Below are positions 34,640 to 45,728 of a DNA stretch of 64,000 bases, piece by piece. Each line of letters opens with the position of its first letter. The first letter of the stretch is position 1. The translations under genes and the position numbers were made by a program. Below the pieces are notes generated by a model. The model was not told the DNA's origin and ran no database searches. It was given only the letters and a program-made list of their open reading frames with translations. This DNA is from Cohnella baijiui (GTDB taxonomy: Bacteria; Bacillota; Bacilli; Paenibacillales; Paenibacillaceae), in the NCBI RefSeq assembly GCF_020731285.1, contig NZ_JAJFOW010000016.1, positions 52,448 to 116,447 on the forward strand. The letters run 5' to 3'.

Positions 34640-35785
34640 TTACCTTCCAAAAGAACGGGCCAGCGCGACGTAAAAAGCCGTCGCCGCCTCGACCTCGGCG
34701 ACCGGCACCCACTCGTCTACGGCGTGTGCCTGTGCGATCGAGCCGGGGCCGTAGACGATGCTCGGGATGCCCCCGATGCCTTGATACTTGCTCGCGTTGC
34801 TGCCGTACGTCTCGCCGCGGCTCCCTTCGGGCAGCCCCAGGCCGCCTGCCGCCCGCTTCGCCGCGCTCACCAGAGGATCGTCCTCGGGCGTCCCGAGCGC
34901 CCAGTCCAGCAGCAGCGGCTCCACGGAAAGGTCGATGCCCTGCGTCCGGCTCCACGCCAGAAGGCGCGCTTCGAGCTCGGCCAGCGCTTCGCCCGGATGT
35001 TCCCCGGCGACGATGCGGCGGTCCACCTCGATGCTGCAGCGGTCCGGCACGATGTTGATCTGCCTCCCGCCCGAGATCGTGCCGATGGACAGCGTCGCTG
35101 GACCGCACAGGGGATCCCGGATGTCGGCCAGCTCTGGCGCGACCGTCTCTTCCAAATACCGGATGACCCGCGACATGTGGACGATGGCGTTCACGCCCTC
35201 GTGCGGAACCGAGCTGTGCGCCGCCTTGCCCCGGACATGGACGGCGAAGCGGGCGCAACCCTTGTGCGCGGCGACGATGCGCAGGTTCGTCGGCTCGCCG
35301 ACGACCGCGGCCGCGATCGGCAGGCCAAGCTCCAGCAGCTTGAGCGGCCCCCGGTAAGCGTGTTCCTCGTCGACCGTCGCGCACAGCATCACGTCGCAGC
35401 CGAGCGTGTCCGGCTGCAGGGCCAGCGTCTCCATCGCGGCCAGCATGGCGGCGAGCGAGCCTTTGGTGTCGCAGGCGCCTCTGCCGTACAGCCGCCCTTC
35501 GCGATGGATCGGAGTCAGCGGATCCGGCATCGCGCCGAGCGATACGGTATCCATGTGCGCTTCGAACATGAGCAGCGGGCCAGGCCGGGGCGCGGGCAGC
35601 CGAACGATCAGATTGTCCCGCTCCTCGAACACCTGCTGCCTGGACACGACGAGTCCCGCCTCGCGGCAGAGCCGTTCGAGGTGCCGGGAGAGCGCCATCT
35701 CGCCGGCCGCGCCTTCCCCGTAATGCGGATTGACGCTCTGGATGCCGATCAGTTCCTCCAAAATGGCGATCGCGCGATGCTTCAC
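34640..35785 (-). CDS. M20 family metallo-deacylase/peptidase (ArgE/DapE-like)
   Basis: A 381-aa di-zinc amidohydrolase of the M20 family. Metal and catalytic residues are seen in 'MFEAHMDTV' (His and Asp), 'YGRGACDTKG' (bridging Asp), 'ATVDEEHAYRG' (catalytic Glu-Glu) and 'VVGEPTN'. A dimerisation domain follows ('VRGKAAHSSVPHEGVNAI'), and a late His is in the C-terminal part. It would remove an N-acyl group from an amino acid or amino sugar. It starts at GTG overlapping the stop of the upstream glycosidase gene by 4 bp (GTGA), so translation is coupled. Confidence 0.9.
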   Translation of the reverse strand: MKHRAIAILEELIGIQSVNPHYGEGAAGEMALSRHLERLCREAGLVVSRQQVFEERDNLIVRLPAPRPGPLLMFEAHMDTVSLGAMPDPLTPIHREGRLYGRGACDTKGSLAAMLAAMETLALQPDTLGCDVMLCATVDEEHAYRGPLKLLELGLPIAAAVVGEPTNLRIVAAHKGCARFAVHVRGKAAHSSVPHEGVNAIVHMSRVIRYLEETVAPELADIRDPLCGPATLSIGTISGGRQINIVPDRCSIEVDRRIVAGEHPGEALAELEARLLAWSRTQGIDLSVEPLLLDWALGTPEDDPLVSAAKRAAGGLGLPEGSRGETYGSNASKYQGIGGIPSIVYGPGSIAQAHAVDEWVPVAEVEAATAFYVALARSFGR

Positions 35786-37998
35786 CTTGCCGCACCGCCC
35801 TGCGGACGCAACGCGGCGAGCGGCTTCGCGGCCGCGATCCGGTGGCCCCATTCCAGCAGCCACTCCCAGGGCAGGCTCTCGCCTCCGACCATGTAGGGGA
35901 CGCTGTCGTCCGGCGCGAATTCGTCCCCGAGCGTCTCGGAGAAGCGCTTGCGATACTCGTTGATGACCATCGGAATGTAGTACTCGCCGATCGGCACGCC
36001 GGTCCACGCATGCGCTTTGGAATCGAAATAGCGCGTCTTGATCAGCCGGTAATCCTCCTCCGCGTGCCGCAGGGCGTCCCGTGCGTGCCCGCGCATCCGG
36101 TCCGCGTCGGCGCGGCCGTCCCGCTCGAGCTCGAAGCGTCCGAACGCGATGCCCGCCGCCGCAACCTCCGCCATCCGGCGGGCCATGACGAGCGTCGCTT
36201 CGGCGTTTTCCCGCTGCCACGCCGCGAGATCGCCGGACGACAGGATCGCCTCCAGCTCGCCGACGCACCAGCGAGCGTCCGATAGGCAACGCTCCAGATA
36301 GGCGATCCCCTCGGGTCCCGCGTATTTGTCCGGCATGAACGGGAACGAAGGCAGCGTCTTGCAAATCTGCGTCTCGTGGATGCAGGGCAGCCGCCGGACA
36401 ACGGCTTCGTACCGGGGACCGTTCTCCGGCCCGTGCAGGTGCAAAGAGGCATGCGTCAAAAACGCTTCGCGGTCCATCCGCCAGCAATCCCAGCCGAACT
36501 GGGCCGGCGCCATGAAGTACAGCTCGTGCCCGTACCACTCGAAGCCGTATCCGTTAATCGCCGCGCAGCCGGTATTGACCGCGCCTTGAAACTGCGCGAT
36601 GTCGTTCCACAGGTGCTGGAACGTGTAGTTGCGCAGAGAATCCGGGAACGTGTCCGGGATCAGGTACGGGATGCGCCCGAGACTGGCCGCAAAGCCGCTG
36701 CCCTCGCAGTTGCGGGACCAAATGCGTTCCTCGCCGAAGACGTCGCGCCATTTCAGGAATTCCCGGTCGTCGTCCTCCAGCCCCGGCGCCCAGAACAGCA
36801 CGACTCGCTCCGGCAGCTTCGCGGCCCATTCCGCGAGCTTAGTCCGGTCCTTGACGATCGGAGGCTCGCGCAGCCAGCGGACGCCGACCAGCGTCTCGGG
36901 GCGCAGCACCCGGACGTACTCCGCCAACAGCTCGGCCGTGACGGTATGCTTGGCGTCGTTCGGCGCCAAATGGCCGTATTTGCGCCGGCACTCCTCGCAT
37001 TGGCAGAACCACTTCACCTCCTCGCTCTCCTCGAAAACGAGGCCGTTAAAGCCGAGCGCCTCGATCCGCTTGACGCTCTCGATCAGATAGCGCCGCACGT
37101 CCGACCGCGAAGTGCACATCGCGTCGTAGCTGTTCACGTGCCCTTCGGCCTTCAGCTCGTCGGACAGGACGCTGCGGCTCTCGGGGTGGACGACCGGATA
37201 GCCGCCGCTGTAGGAGTTCATGCCGATGTAGGCGTAGATCTCGATTCCACGCGTGTTGGCGTAGGCAATCAGCTCTTCGAGGAACGGCTTGCGCAGGTTC
37301 GGATGGGTGAACGACACCTCGACCCAGTCGCCGATCTCTTCCGACCACGTCTCGACCGGCAAATTCCGCAGGACGGTCTCCGGATACGCGTCGAATTCGA
37401 ACGGCCAAAAGCCGTACATGACGACGTTCAACGCGCTGATCTTGCGGCGGAAGCACCAGTCCACGAACGTCTTCCAGCGCTCCCCCTCCCACAGCTGGGT
37501 GCCGAATCCGGCCCGCGCGAAGCCCGCGTACCAGGTCATCGTCGGCGAGATGATGCGCTTGCCGATATCCGGTCCGTCCACGATGTCGATTTCCGGCAAG
37601 CCGTCTTCGCCGCTCAGTTCCGTCAGCTGCGCCAGCGTCGAGATGCCGTGCAGCGCCCCCTTCGCGTTCATCGCGCCGATCGTGATGGCGTCCTCCCGGA
37701 TGCGGAGGGTATAGGCTTGCTCCGGATGAGCCTGCCGGAGCAGCGCCTCCCGCGTCTCCGCCGGGATCGCGTCCGGTCCCTGTACGGCCAGGACGCCGAA
37801 CGGCGCTCCTTCCGCGCCGTCCGCGGCGTCAAGGCGCAGCGCCGGCAGTTCGCGGACGGCCACCTCGGACACGGCCGCAAAGGCGGGATCGAGTGCAAGC
37901 TTCGTCGTTCTCCCGAGCGCATACCGGCCCGCCCCCGTCCGCCACTCTTTGGGCGTCGGGAGCAGCGGCGCCGGGAGACGGTCAACCGCTGCTGTCAT
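35782..37998 (-). CDS. GH20-like (beta-N-acetylhexosaminidase domain) glycoside hydrolase
   Basis: A 738-aa cytoplasmic protein without signal peptide. Residues about 10-160 look like the non-catalytic GH20 domain ('PLLPTPKEWRTGAGRYAL', 'RIREDAITIGAMNAKGALHG'). The following TIM-barrel-like region ('ISPTMTWYAGFARAG', 'SFTHPNLRKPFLEELIAYAN') carries 'NGLVFEESEEVKWFCQCEECRRKYGH', a Cys cluster typical of a GH20-related subgroup. The canonical HxGGDE of hexosaminidases is not evident, so the catalytic acid and specificity are uncertain. AAAGGAG precedes the ATG at 37998. As a cytoplasmic enzyme it should act on an imported disaccharide or glycoside. Confidence 0.7.
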   Translation of the reverse strand: MTAAVDRLPAPLLPTPKEWRTGAGRYALGRTTKLALDPAFAAVSEVAVRELPALRLDAADGAEGAPFGVLAVQGPDAIPAETREALLRQAHPEQAYTLRIREDAITIGAMNAKGALHGISTLAQLTELSGEDGLPEIDIVDGPDIGKRIISPTMTWYAGFARAGFGTQLWEGERWKTFVDWCFRRKISALNVVMYGFWPFEFDAYPETVLRNLPVETWSEEIGDWVEVSFTHPNLRKPFLEELIAYANTRGIEIYAYIGMNSYSGGYPVVHPESRSVLSDELKAEGHVNSYDAMCTSRSDVRRYLIESVKRIEALGFNGLVFEESEEVKWFCQCEECRRKYGHLAPNDAKHTVTAELLAEYVRVLRPETLVGVRWLREPPIVKDRTKLAEWAAKLPERVVLFWAPGLEDDDREFLKWRDVFGEERIWSRNCEGSGFAASLGRIPYLIPDTFPDSLRNYTFQHLWNDIAQFQGAVNTGCAAINGYGFEWYGHELYFMAPAQFGWDCWRMDREAFLTHASLHLHGPENGPRYEAVVRRLPCIHETQICKTLPSFPFMPDKYAGPEGIAYLERCLSDARWCVGELEAILSSGDLAAWQRENAEATLVMARRMAEVAAAGIAFGRFELERDGRADADRMRGHARDALRHAEEDYRLIKTRYFDSKAHAWTGVPIGEYYIPMVINEYRKRFSETLGDEFAPDDSVPYMVGGESLPWEWLLEWGHRIAAAKPLAALRPQGGAAR

Positions 37999-38026
37999 CG
38001 CCTTCCACTCCTTTACCGGGTCTCGT

Positions 38027-39013
38027 TCATCCGCCGTAGTACTCTCCGACGTTGTCCTTGGTGATCTTGACGTAGTCGACGAGCTCCTTCTTCTCGAACT
38101 TCTCGCCCTTGATGAGGCCAACGGCGACTTCGACCGCGCGCTTGCCTTCGGAGGTGACGTTGTCCAGAACCGTAGCGGCCATGCGGCCTTCCTTCACACC
38201 TTTAAGCGCGTCGGCGATGCCGTCGATGCCGACGACGAGGACGTCCTTGCGTCCGGCCGCTTCGACCGCTTGGAGCGCACCCATCGCCATCTCGTCATTC
38301 TGGGCGGCGATCGCATTCAGATCCGGGAAGCGTTGCAGCCAGTCCTCGGTGATCCGCATCGCTTCGTCGCGGTTCCAGTTGGCCGTTTGCTGCGTGACGA
38401 GCTTCGTGTCCGGATATTTGTCGAACAGCGCCTTTTGCAGGCCCACGCCGCGCGTGATTTCGGCCGAGTGGCCGATTTGGCCTTGCAGCAGAGCGACGTT
38501 GCCCTTGCCCCCGAGCATGTCGGCGAGCAGCTCGCCCATCATGACGCCGGACTGTTCCGGGTCGGTGCCGACGAAAACGTCGTAGTTTTCGTTTTTGGTG
38601 TAGGTGATCGCTTCGACGAGCGGAATTTTCGCTTCCTTGATCCGATCGACGGCCGGGCTCGAACCGACCATGTCGACCGCATTCAGGATGATGGCGTCGA
38701 CCTTCTGGGAAATCAGCGTATCGACCTGGTTCAGCTGCTCCTCGATCTTGTCCTGGCTGTCCATGACGAGCAGCTCGACGTTCAGCTCCTTCGCCTTTTC
38801 CTGCATCGATTCGACGAGCGACTTGATGAATTCGTGGGACAGTCCTTGCGCCGCGACGCCGATCTTGTACGCCTTGCCGGAAGCGCCGGAGGCGCCGGCA
38901 GACGCGTCTGGCGAGGCGTTGCCTCCCTTATCGCCGCCATTGCCGCAGCCCGACAGCAGCGCCGCCGCCAGCACGACCGCCCCCGCCCATTTCCAGCCTT
39001 TGAATTTCTTCAT
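38027..39013 (-). CDS. Sugar ABC transporter substrate-binding lipoprotein
   Basis: A 328-aa periplasmic-binding-protein-like lipoprotein of the ribose/galactose (RbsB) class. The lipobox is 'LLSGCGN' with Cys23, followed by a Gly/Ser/Ala-rich linker and the type 1 binding fold. Motifs such as 'VDAIILNAVD', 'VGTDPEQSG', 'NAIAAQNDEMAMGALQAVEAAG' and 'VVGIDGIADAL' are typical of the Peripla_BP_4 group. It binds the imported sugar outside the membrane. AGAGGTG precedes the ATG at 39013. Downstream of the permease gene by 89 bp. Confidence 0.92.
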   Translation of the reverse strand: MKKFKGWKWAGAVVLAAALLSGCGNGGDKGGNASPDASAGASGASGKAYKIGVAAQGLSHEFIKSLVESMQEKAKELNVELLVMDSQDKIEEQLNQVDTLISQKVDAIILNAVDMVGSSPAVDRIKEAKIPLVEAITYTKNENYDVFVGTDPEQSGVMMGELLADMLGGKGNVALLQGQIGHSAEITRGVGLQKALFDKYPDTKLVTQQTANWNRDEAMRITEDWLQRFPDLNAIAAQNDEMAMGALQAVEAAGRKDVLVVGIDGIADALKGVKEGRMAATVLDNVTSEGKRAVEVAVGLIKGEKFEKKELVDYVKITKDNVGEYYGG

Positions 39014-39102
39014 CTTTCTAGCACCTCTCCCTTTTGTCGATTGTGTATTTGATCTCGGAGCCGCACCCGCTATTGGCGATGCAGCCCCGGCAATCACGAG
39101 GT

Positions 39103-40069
39103 TCAGTCGCGCTTCGCCCGCTGGTCCAGGATGACCGCGCCGGCGATGATGACGCCCTTGATGATCTGCTGCCAATAGGACGACACGTCCAGCAGATTCA
39201 GGCCGTTGTTGATGACGCCGATGATGAGAACGCCGACGATCGTGCCGAGCAGAGAGCCCCGGCCGCCGAAAAGGCTCGTGCCTCCGATGACGACGGCCGC
39301 GATCGCGTCGAGTTCATAGCCGATGCCGCTGTTGGGCTGGCCCGAGCTGATGCGGGAGGCGAGCAGGATGCCGGCGAGGCCGGACAACAGTCCGTTGATC
39401 GCGTACACGCCGATCTTGATGCGGTCGACGCGGATGCCGGAAACGCGGGAAGCGTTCTCATTGCCGCCTACGGCGAAGATGTAGCGGCCGAACTTCGTCC
39501 GGTAGAGCAGCACCGCGACGAGGGCGGCGATGACGACGAAGATCAGGACGGGAACGGGGATGGGGCCGACGTAGCCTTGGCCCAAATATTTGAAGGAAGG
39601 GGAATCAACGATGATCGGGCGTCCGTTGGTATAAAGGAGGGCGATGCCCCTGCCGATCGTCATCATCGCGAGCGTGGCGACGAACGGGGCGACCCGGAGC
39701 TTGGCGCTCATCGTGCCGCTGACGCCGCCGAGGAAGCCTGAAGCGAGCATGCCCAGGACCAGGGCGAGGATCGTGGCACCGGACGAATCGGACACCGTGC
39801 TGGCCGCGATGACGGCAGAGACGGCCATCAAGGAGCCGATGGACAGATCGATGCCGCCCGTGAGAATGACCAGCGTCATGCCGACGGCAAGGATGCCGTT
39901 GATCGATACTTGGCGTAGAACGTTCATCAAGTTGGTAAAGGTAAGGAACGTGTCGGATACGATGCTGAGCACGACCACGGCCAGCAGCAGGATCAAGATC
40001 AGGCCGTACTTGCGGAGCATGCCTTCGGACAAGCCGCCGGGAGCGAGCTTTCGCTTGAATGCCAGTTCG

Positions 40070-40077
<8 letters not shown>
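39103..40077 (-). CDS. Sugar ABC transporter permease (RbsC-like)
   Basis: A 324-aa inner-membrane permease with about eight to ten helices of the RbsC/BPD_transp_2 family. Recognisable pieces are 'VSINGILAVGMTLVILTGGIDLSIGS', 'AKLRVAPFVATLAMMTIGRG', 'FGRYIFAVGGNENASRVSGI' and 'GTSLFGGRGSLLGTIVG'. It starts at GTG 40077 with GGAGG eight bases upstream and overlaps the ATPase gene by 8 bp. It forms the channel with the RbsA-like ATPase and the binding protein encoded on either side. Confidence 0.92.
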
Positions 40078-41563
<1,486 letters not shown>

Positions 41564-41601
41564 CGGGCCGCCTCCTTTGCGTCTCGCGCGATGCCGCGTC
41601 G

Positions 41602-42303
41602 TCAGAACCAGAGCGTCTCTCCGTCTTCCCAGTGCTTATCCTCGTCCAGCTCGATGAACTCCCGATAGGAACGGTAGATGTGCATGCGCATGATCTTCTC
41701 CGCCTGGTCGGGATCGCGTGCCTTGAGCGCTTCGACCAGCTCCCGGTGCTGCTCGACTTCCTTCAGCTTCGTCGATTGGGTGCCCAGGATGCGGTTGACC
41801 AACGAGATTTGGAACGAGATCGACCCGTACATATTGATCAGGCGCTCGTGCCGGGACAGGTTGATGATCGTCTGATGGATCTGAAACGAGTCCCCGAGCA
41901 GCGAATCCACCTCGTCGTCCTGCTGCCGGACCTTCATCCGCTCGTAAAACCGCTCCAGCTCGTCGATCGCCTCCTGCGGCGCGATCTGGCTGGCGATGCG
42001 GATCGCAAGCCCTTCGATGGCGGCGCGCAGCGAATAGATCTCGAACACGTCGCTGCGCTGCAGCTCCTTCACGACTGGCCCCTTGTTCGGCACGATCACG
42101 ACGATGCCTTCGCCGGACAGCTGATGCATCGCTTCGCGGATCGGGGTCTGGCTGATACCCAGCTCGCGCGCGAACTTCGTCTCCACGATCCTGTCGCCCG
42201 GGTTGAGCTCTCCGCTCAGGATCGATTGCTTGATATACTCCACGACTTCCCGGCTGATATTGATCTTATCCATGAAGGCGGGCTTTGGCGTAGTGTCTTT
42301 CAT
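41602..42303 (-). CDS. GntR family regulator, FCD subfamily
   Basis: A 233-aa transcription factor: an N-terminal winged helix-turn-helix ('EYIKQSILSGELNPGDRI', 'FARELGISQTPIREAMHQLS') and a C-terminal all-helical FCD effector domain ('FEIYSLRAAIEGLAIRIA', 'FQIHQTIINLSRHERL', then 'MRMHIYRSYREF'). FCD regulators usually bind organic-acid or sugar-acid effectors and often carry metal-ligand His/Asp residues as here. It is first in the leftward gene set and would repress it until the substrate arrives. A strong palindrome lies 40-80 bp upstream. A GGGAGA site is rather far (about 17 bp) from this ATG; a second ATG ten codons in has no better site. Confidence 0.9.
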   Translation of the reverse strand: MKDTTPKPAFMDKINISREVVEYIKQSILSGELNPGDRIVETKFARELGISQTPIREAMHQLSGEGIVVIVPNKGPVVKELQRSDVFEIYSLRAAIEGLAIRIASQIAPQEAIDELERFYERMKVRQQDDEVDSLLGDSFQIHQTIINLSRHERLINMYGSISFQISLVNRILGTQSTKLKEVEQHRELVEALKARDPDQAEKIMRMHIYRSYREFIELDEDKHWEDGETLWF

Positions 42304-42339
42304 GAGACGCGACTCATCTCCCTGTTTTGCTCAGACTCA

Positions 42340-42381
42340 AGTTCTATATTATGTATTATATATAATATAGAATATAGAACT
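42340..42381. promoter_or_regulatory. Operator-like palindrome upstream of the GntR operon
   Basis: AGTTCTATATT (42340-42350) and AATATAGAACT (42371-42381) are perfectly complementary 11-mers. Between them is the self-complementary TATTATATATAATA (42354-42367). It lies in the promoter region of the GntR-led genes and is a likely autoregulatory site. Confidence 0.6.
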
Positions 42382-42905
42382 TTGGCAATGCCTATTTTGA
42401 AAATTTACGCGATTTTTGGAAAGGATAACAAGCCGGAAGGGGGTCAAAAGTGGGGCGTTTCATGCATTTTCGCCAAATGGAGCAACTTTCGATGGACCGA
42501 TTCGTGCACGCGGGAGCGGCCAGGCTGGGAAGTCTTGCGGGTTCGTAGCGGACTTGTTAACTTGTTTCGGGTTTGTTTGTGGATTTGCTGACGGTCTTGC
42601 TAGTGGAGTTGTTTCCGGTTTTACTAGTGAAATTGTTTGCGGTAGTGGATTTGTTTGCGGTCTTGCTGGCGGATACGCTGTCTGTAGCGATCTTTTGTGT
42701 CGTTTCGGCAACCCATTTGGACATCGGGCGTCGGCATCGTGACGGATTAGCACAACATGCTTCAGCCATAGTGACTAATCCAGGCATCTTCGCTTCTGCA
42801 GCGATCCCTAATCGTTAGAATGTCTAGAGGGAACACCTCCGTGGAGCTACAGCGAAACTTTCTTTCGTTACAGCGCCCCTCCTCCGCCCCATCCGCCAAA
42901 AAAGA
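42382..42905. other. 524-bp intergenic region with short imperfect repeats
   Basis: Between about 42560 and 42680 the + strand repeats GT(T/G)TGCGGT(C/A)... and TTGCT(A/G)(G/C)(T/C)GGA(G/T)TTGTTT units of roughly 18-24 bp, giving T/G-rich sequence. A leftward 76-codon frame (42557-42787) reads SKTANKST-, FTSKTGNN- and STSKTVSKS-like repeats, but its ribosome binding site is poor and I do not call it a gene. Nothing else is evident. Confidence 0.4.
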
Positions 42906-42933
42906 GACGCGGCAGAGTCGTCTCTGCCGCGTC
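42906..42933 (-). terminator. Terminator of ctaA-ubiD operon
   Basis: GACGCGGCAGAG-TCGT-CTCTGCCGCGTC is a perfect 12-bp stem with a tetraloop. On the minus strand it is followed by TCTTTTTTGG. It lies 68 bp beyond the UbiD-like stop. Confidence 0.85.
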
Positions 42934-43000
42934 CCGTAGGAGCACGCAATAAGGCCGTATTCGATGACGTATCCGTGCAATGAAAGCCTCGCGCGTCCTG

Positions 43001-44773
43001 TTATCCCAGCTTGATGCCGTATTCCTTCCAGCGGTCGTCCACCAGCTTCACGATGTCCTCTCTCGGGAACAGCTCGTCCGGGTACCCAGGCTTCATGCGC
43101 GCGTCGATGACGATCGGCAGCCCGTAGCTGAGATGGTGCCGCTTGGCCTGCGTCTCGGCATACATGTCGTGGCCCGGGTTAAACCGCGTGAACACCGTCC
43201 ACAAAAACTTCCGCTCGCTGGCCGCAATGCCCGCGTCGTCGGCGAGGACGACCATCGGCCACGGGAAGTCGCCGCCCGACAGGAGCCGCGCGAGCCGCTC
43301 TCCGAGCTCCGGCTCCGCCGTGAAGGAAGGACCGCTCACGACGAGGCAGCCGGGGCAGAACACTTCGATCCGGTCGACTCCCGGCAGATCGCCGCCGGCA
43401 TAGGTTTGCGGCAGTTCCCGGATCGGATCGCCTACGCCCAACATGACGGCTTTGCTGCCGTGGTTCAGCCGGCGGCCGGTATAATCCAGCGTGTCGTGCG
43501 ACGTGTTGTCGAAAATAAACAGGTCCTGGCTCGGATCGAACCGCTCCAGCACGGTCTGCAAAAGCAGGCGGAAATGTTCCAGCTCGATCGGACGGTCCGT
43601 CAGCATGAGGAACTTGGTGAGCGAAAGCTGGCCTTGGCCCAGAATGCCGAACGCCGTCACGAGCGCCTCGCGGGAATAGCTCTCCCGCACGACGGCGGCC
43701 GCCAGCGCGTGGAAGCCCGTCTCCGCATAAGTCCACAAGCTGCGCACGCCCGGCATGACCATCGGAAACGCCGGCGAGAGCAGCCGCTGCAGGAACTCGC
43801 CCAAGTAGTAATCCTCCTGGCGCGGCTTGCCGACGATCGTCGCCGGGTAGATCGCGTCCTTGCGGTGCCAGACGTGATCGACGTTGAACACCGGGAAGTC
43901 GTGCTGGAGCGAGTAATAGCCGAAGTGGTCGCCAAACGGCCCTTCGGGCCGGCGGACGTGCGGCGGCACGCGCCCGGCGATGGCGAACTCGGCTTCCGCC
44001 GGAATCCGGTGGCCGCCGAGCGGGTCTTCGACCATCTGCAGCTTGCCGCCGAGAATGAGCGACGTCAGCAGCAGCTCCGGCAGTCCCTCCGGCGCCGGGG
44101 CGATGGCCGACGCGATGAGCGCCGGCGGGCCGCCGAGGAATACGGTGACGGGCAGCGCTTCGCCGCGCCGTTCCGCCTCGTGATAGTGGAAGCCGCCGCC
44201 TTTGTGGATCTGCCAATGCATCCCGGTCGTCTGATCGTCGAACACCTGCATGCGGTACATGCCGAGGTTGTGCTGCTTCGGATGGGAGGGATGCTCCGTG
44301 TACACGAGCGGCAGCGTGACGAACGGTCCCCCGTCCTCCTGCCAGCTCGTCAGCACCGGCAGCCCCGCCAGCGGGCGCTCCCGGCGGGAAACGCCGAGGA
44401 CCGGGGCCGCGTCTGCAGATACTTTTTTGGTGCCGATCTTGAACAGCTCGAACAGCATGTCCTTCTCGCGCCACAGAGCGGCCGGCGTCGGCGGCATGAG
44501 GGTGTCGAGCGAGCCGACGAGGCGATTCATCAGCTGCTCGGGGCGCGGGCCGAAGGCCAGGTCGACCCGGCGGCTCGTGCCGAACAGATTGGTCGCAACC
44601 GGGAACGGACTGCCCTTGACGTTCGTGAACAGCAAAGCCGGGCCACCCTCATCGATGACCCGGCGGTGTATTTCCGCGATCTCGAGGGAGGGATCTACGG
44701 GCGCGTCGATGACGGCCAGATCCCCCTCTCGTCTAAGCGTATCTAGATAAGGACGAAGCGAAGCGAAACTCAT
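43001..44773 (-). CDS. UbiD family decarboxylase (menaquinone-type)
   Basis: A 590-aa member of the prenylated-FMN-dependent UbiD (carboxy-lyase) family. Landmarks are 'HNLGMYRMQVFDDQTTGMHW', 'IHKGGGFHYHEA' (prFMN and metal site), 'PEGPFGDHFGYYS' with the catalytic Glu of the E-R-E triad, and 'GHDMYAETQAKRHHLSYGLP' near the end. In futalosine-pathway bacteria a UbiD homologue decarboxylates the 1,4-dihydroxy-6-naphthoate precursor, so this may be that enzyme. The substrate is inferred. GGAGGGG lies before the ATG, 19 bp after the ctaA stop. It sits with a heme A synthase, i.e. in respiratory company. Confidence 0.85.
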   Translation of the reverse strand: MSFASLRPYLDTLRREGDLAVIDAPVDPSLEIAEIHRRVIDEGGPALLFTNVKGSPFPVATNLFGTSRRVDLAFGPRPEQLMNRLVGSLDTLMPPTPAALWREKDMLFELFKIGTKKVSADAAPVLGVSRRERPLAGLPVLTSWQEDGGPFVTLPLVYTEHPSHPKQHNLGMYRMQVFDDQTTGMHWQIHKGGGFHYHEAERRGEALPVTVFLGGPPALIASAIAPAPEGLPELLLTSLILGGKLQMVEDPLGGHRIPAEAEFAIAGRVPPHVRRPEGPFGDHFGYYSLQHDFPVFNVDHVWHRKDAIYPATIVGKPRQEDYYLGEFLQRLLSPAFPMVMPGVRSLWTYAETGFHALAAAVVRESYSREALVTAFGILGQGQLSLTKFLMLTDRPIELEHFRLLLQTVLERFDPSQDLFIFDNTSHDTLDYTGRRLNHGSKAVMLGVGDPIRELPQTYAGGDLPGVDRIEVFCPGCLVVSGPSFTAEPELGERLARLLSGGDFPWPMVVLADDAGIAASERKFLWTVFTRFNPGHDMYAETQAKRHHLSYGLPIVIDARMKPGYPDELFPREDIVKLVDDRWKEYGIKLG

Positions 44774-44792
44774 CGAAACCCCTCCATTGGCA

Positions 44793-45728
44793 TTAGCGGC
44801 GGGACAACTGCCACGCGCGTACCGCGAGCAGACAAAGCGAGCTGAACAGCGCGGAGATGATGATCGTATGAAGCAGGCTGGTAAACACGTACACGTCTTC
44901 GTTGCCGATCGTGGCGGTCAGCAGCCATCCGCTGAACACCTGGCAAACGACGAGCACGATCGAGGTGATGCCGATGCCGGTCAGCTCGCGGTGGCCGCGC
45001 GTGGCCTTCGCGATGAACCAGACGATCGCGACGATCGCAATCAGCAGGACGATGGCGCCTACGCGGTGCGCGAATACGATGCCGGTCGCCCCGGACAGCT
45101 CCGGCACGAACTTTCCGTTGCACAGCGGCCAGCCGATGCAGCCTCCCGCCGAGTCGGTGTGGCGGACGTACGCGCCCAGGTAGACGACGCCGTAGCAGTA
45201 GACAAGCAGAGCGACGATCCAGCCGAAGACGCCGGCCGGCACGATCGCGGAGCCGCCCGGCCCCCGCTCGGCGGCGGGCGCGCTGCCCGCGTGCAGCCGG
45301 CGCTTGGCCCAGGCGTCGAGCAGCCAGGTGCTGGAAAAGGCGATCAGCGAGATGCCGAAGTGGATGGCGAGCACGGCGTCGGACGTCGGCCAGACGACGG
45401 CCATCGCGCCGAGCGCGGCCTGGGCGACGGTGAACAGCAGCGCGCTGCCCGCGTACAACATCGCTTCGCGATTGCGCGGCTTCATCTTCCACGTGGCGAC
45501 GAACGTCGCGGCGACGAGCAAGCCTTCGAGGCCGCTTACGGCCCGGTGCGAATATTCGACCATGGATTCCAGCGTATAGGCGGGCACGAATTTGCCGTGG
45601 CAGAGCGGCCAGTCGGTGCCGCAGCCCCGGCCGGAGCCCGTATTTGTGACGACGACGCCGACCACGAGCACGAGGAACATGCCGATGCAGGTCCACAGGG
45701 TGAGAAGTCGATAGGTTCGAGCGGTCAT
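44793..45728 (-). CDS. ctaA: Heme A synthase (COX15/CtaA)
   Basis: A 311-aa integral membrane enzyme with eight helices in two homologous halves. It oxidises the methyl group of heme O to the formyl of heme A for aa3-type oxidases. The two extracytoplasmic cysteine-containing loops are visible: 'GRGCGTDWPLCHGKF' and 'GGCIGWPLCNGKFVP'. The heme-ligand histidines are in 'VEYSHRAVSGLEG', 'LAIHFGISL', 'FAHRVGAIV' and 'LLHTIIISAL'. The dual Cys pairs are typical of the Gram-positive type. GGGGATGAGG precedes the ATG. A TATAAT at 45783-45778 and a candidate CRP/FNR-like site lie upstream. Confidence 0.93.
   Translation of the reverse strand: MTARTYRLLTLWTCIGMFLVLVVGVVVTNTGSGRGCGTDWPLCHGKFVPAYTLESMVEYSHRAVSGLEGLLVAATFVATWKMKPRNREAMLYAGSALLFTVAQAALGAMAVVWPTSDAVLAIHFGISLIAFSSTWLLDAWAKRRLHAGSAPAAERGPGGSAIVPAGVFGWIVALLVYCYGVVYLGAYVRHTDSAGGCIGWPLCNGKFVPELSGATGIVFAHRVGAIVLLIAIVAIVWFIAKATRGHRELTGIGITSIVLVVCQVFSGWLLTATIGNEDVYVFTSLLHTIIISALFSSLCLLAVRAWQLSRR

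Noticed and set aside
42416..42742. Rightward 108-codon frame in the intergenic region upstream of the GntR operon
   Set aside because: No good ribosome binding site and composition driven by the short T/G repeats.
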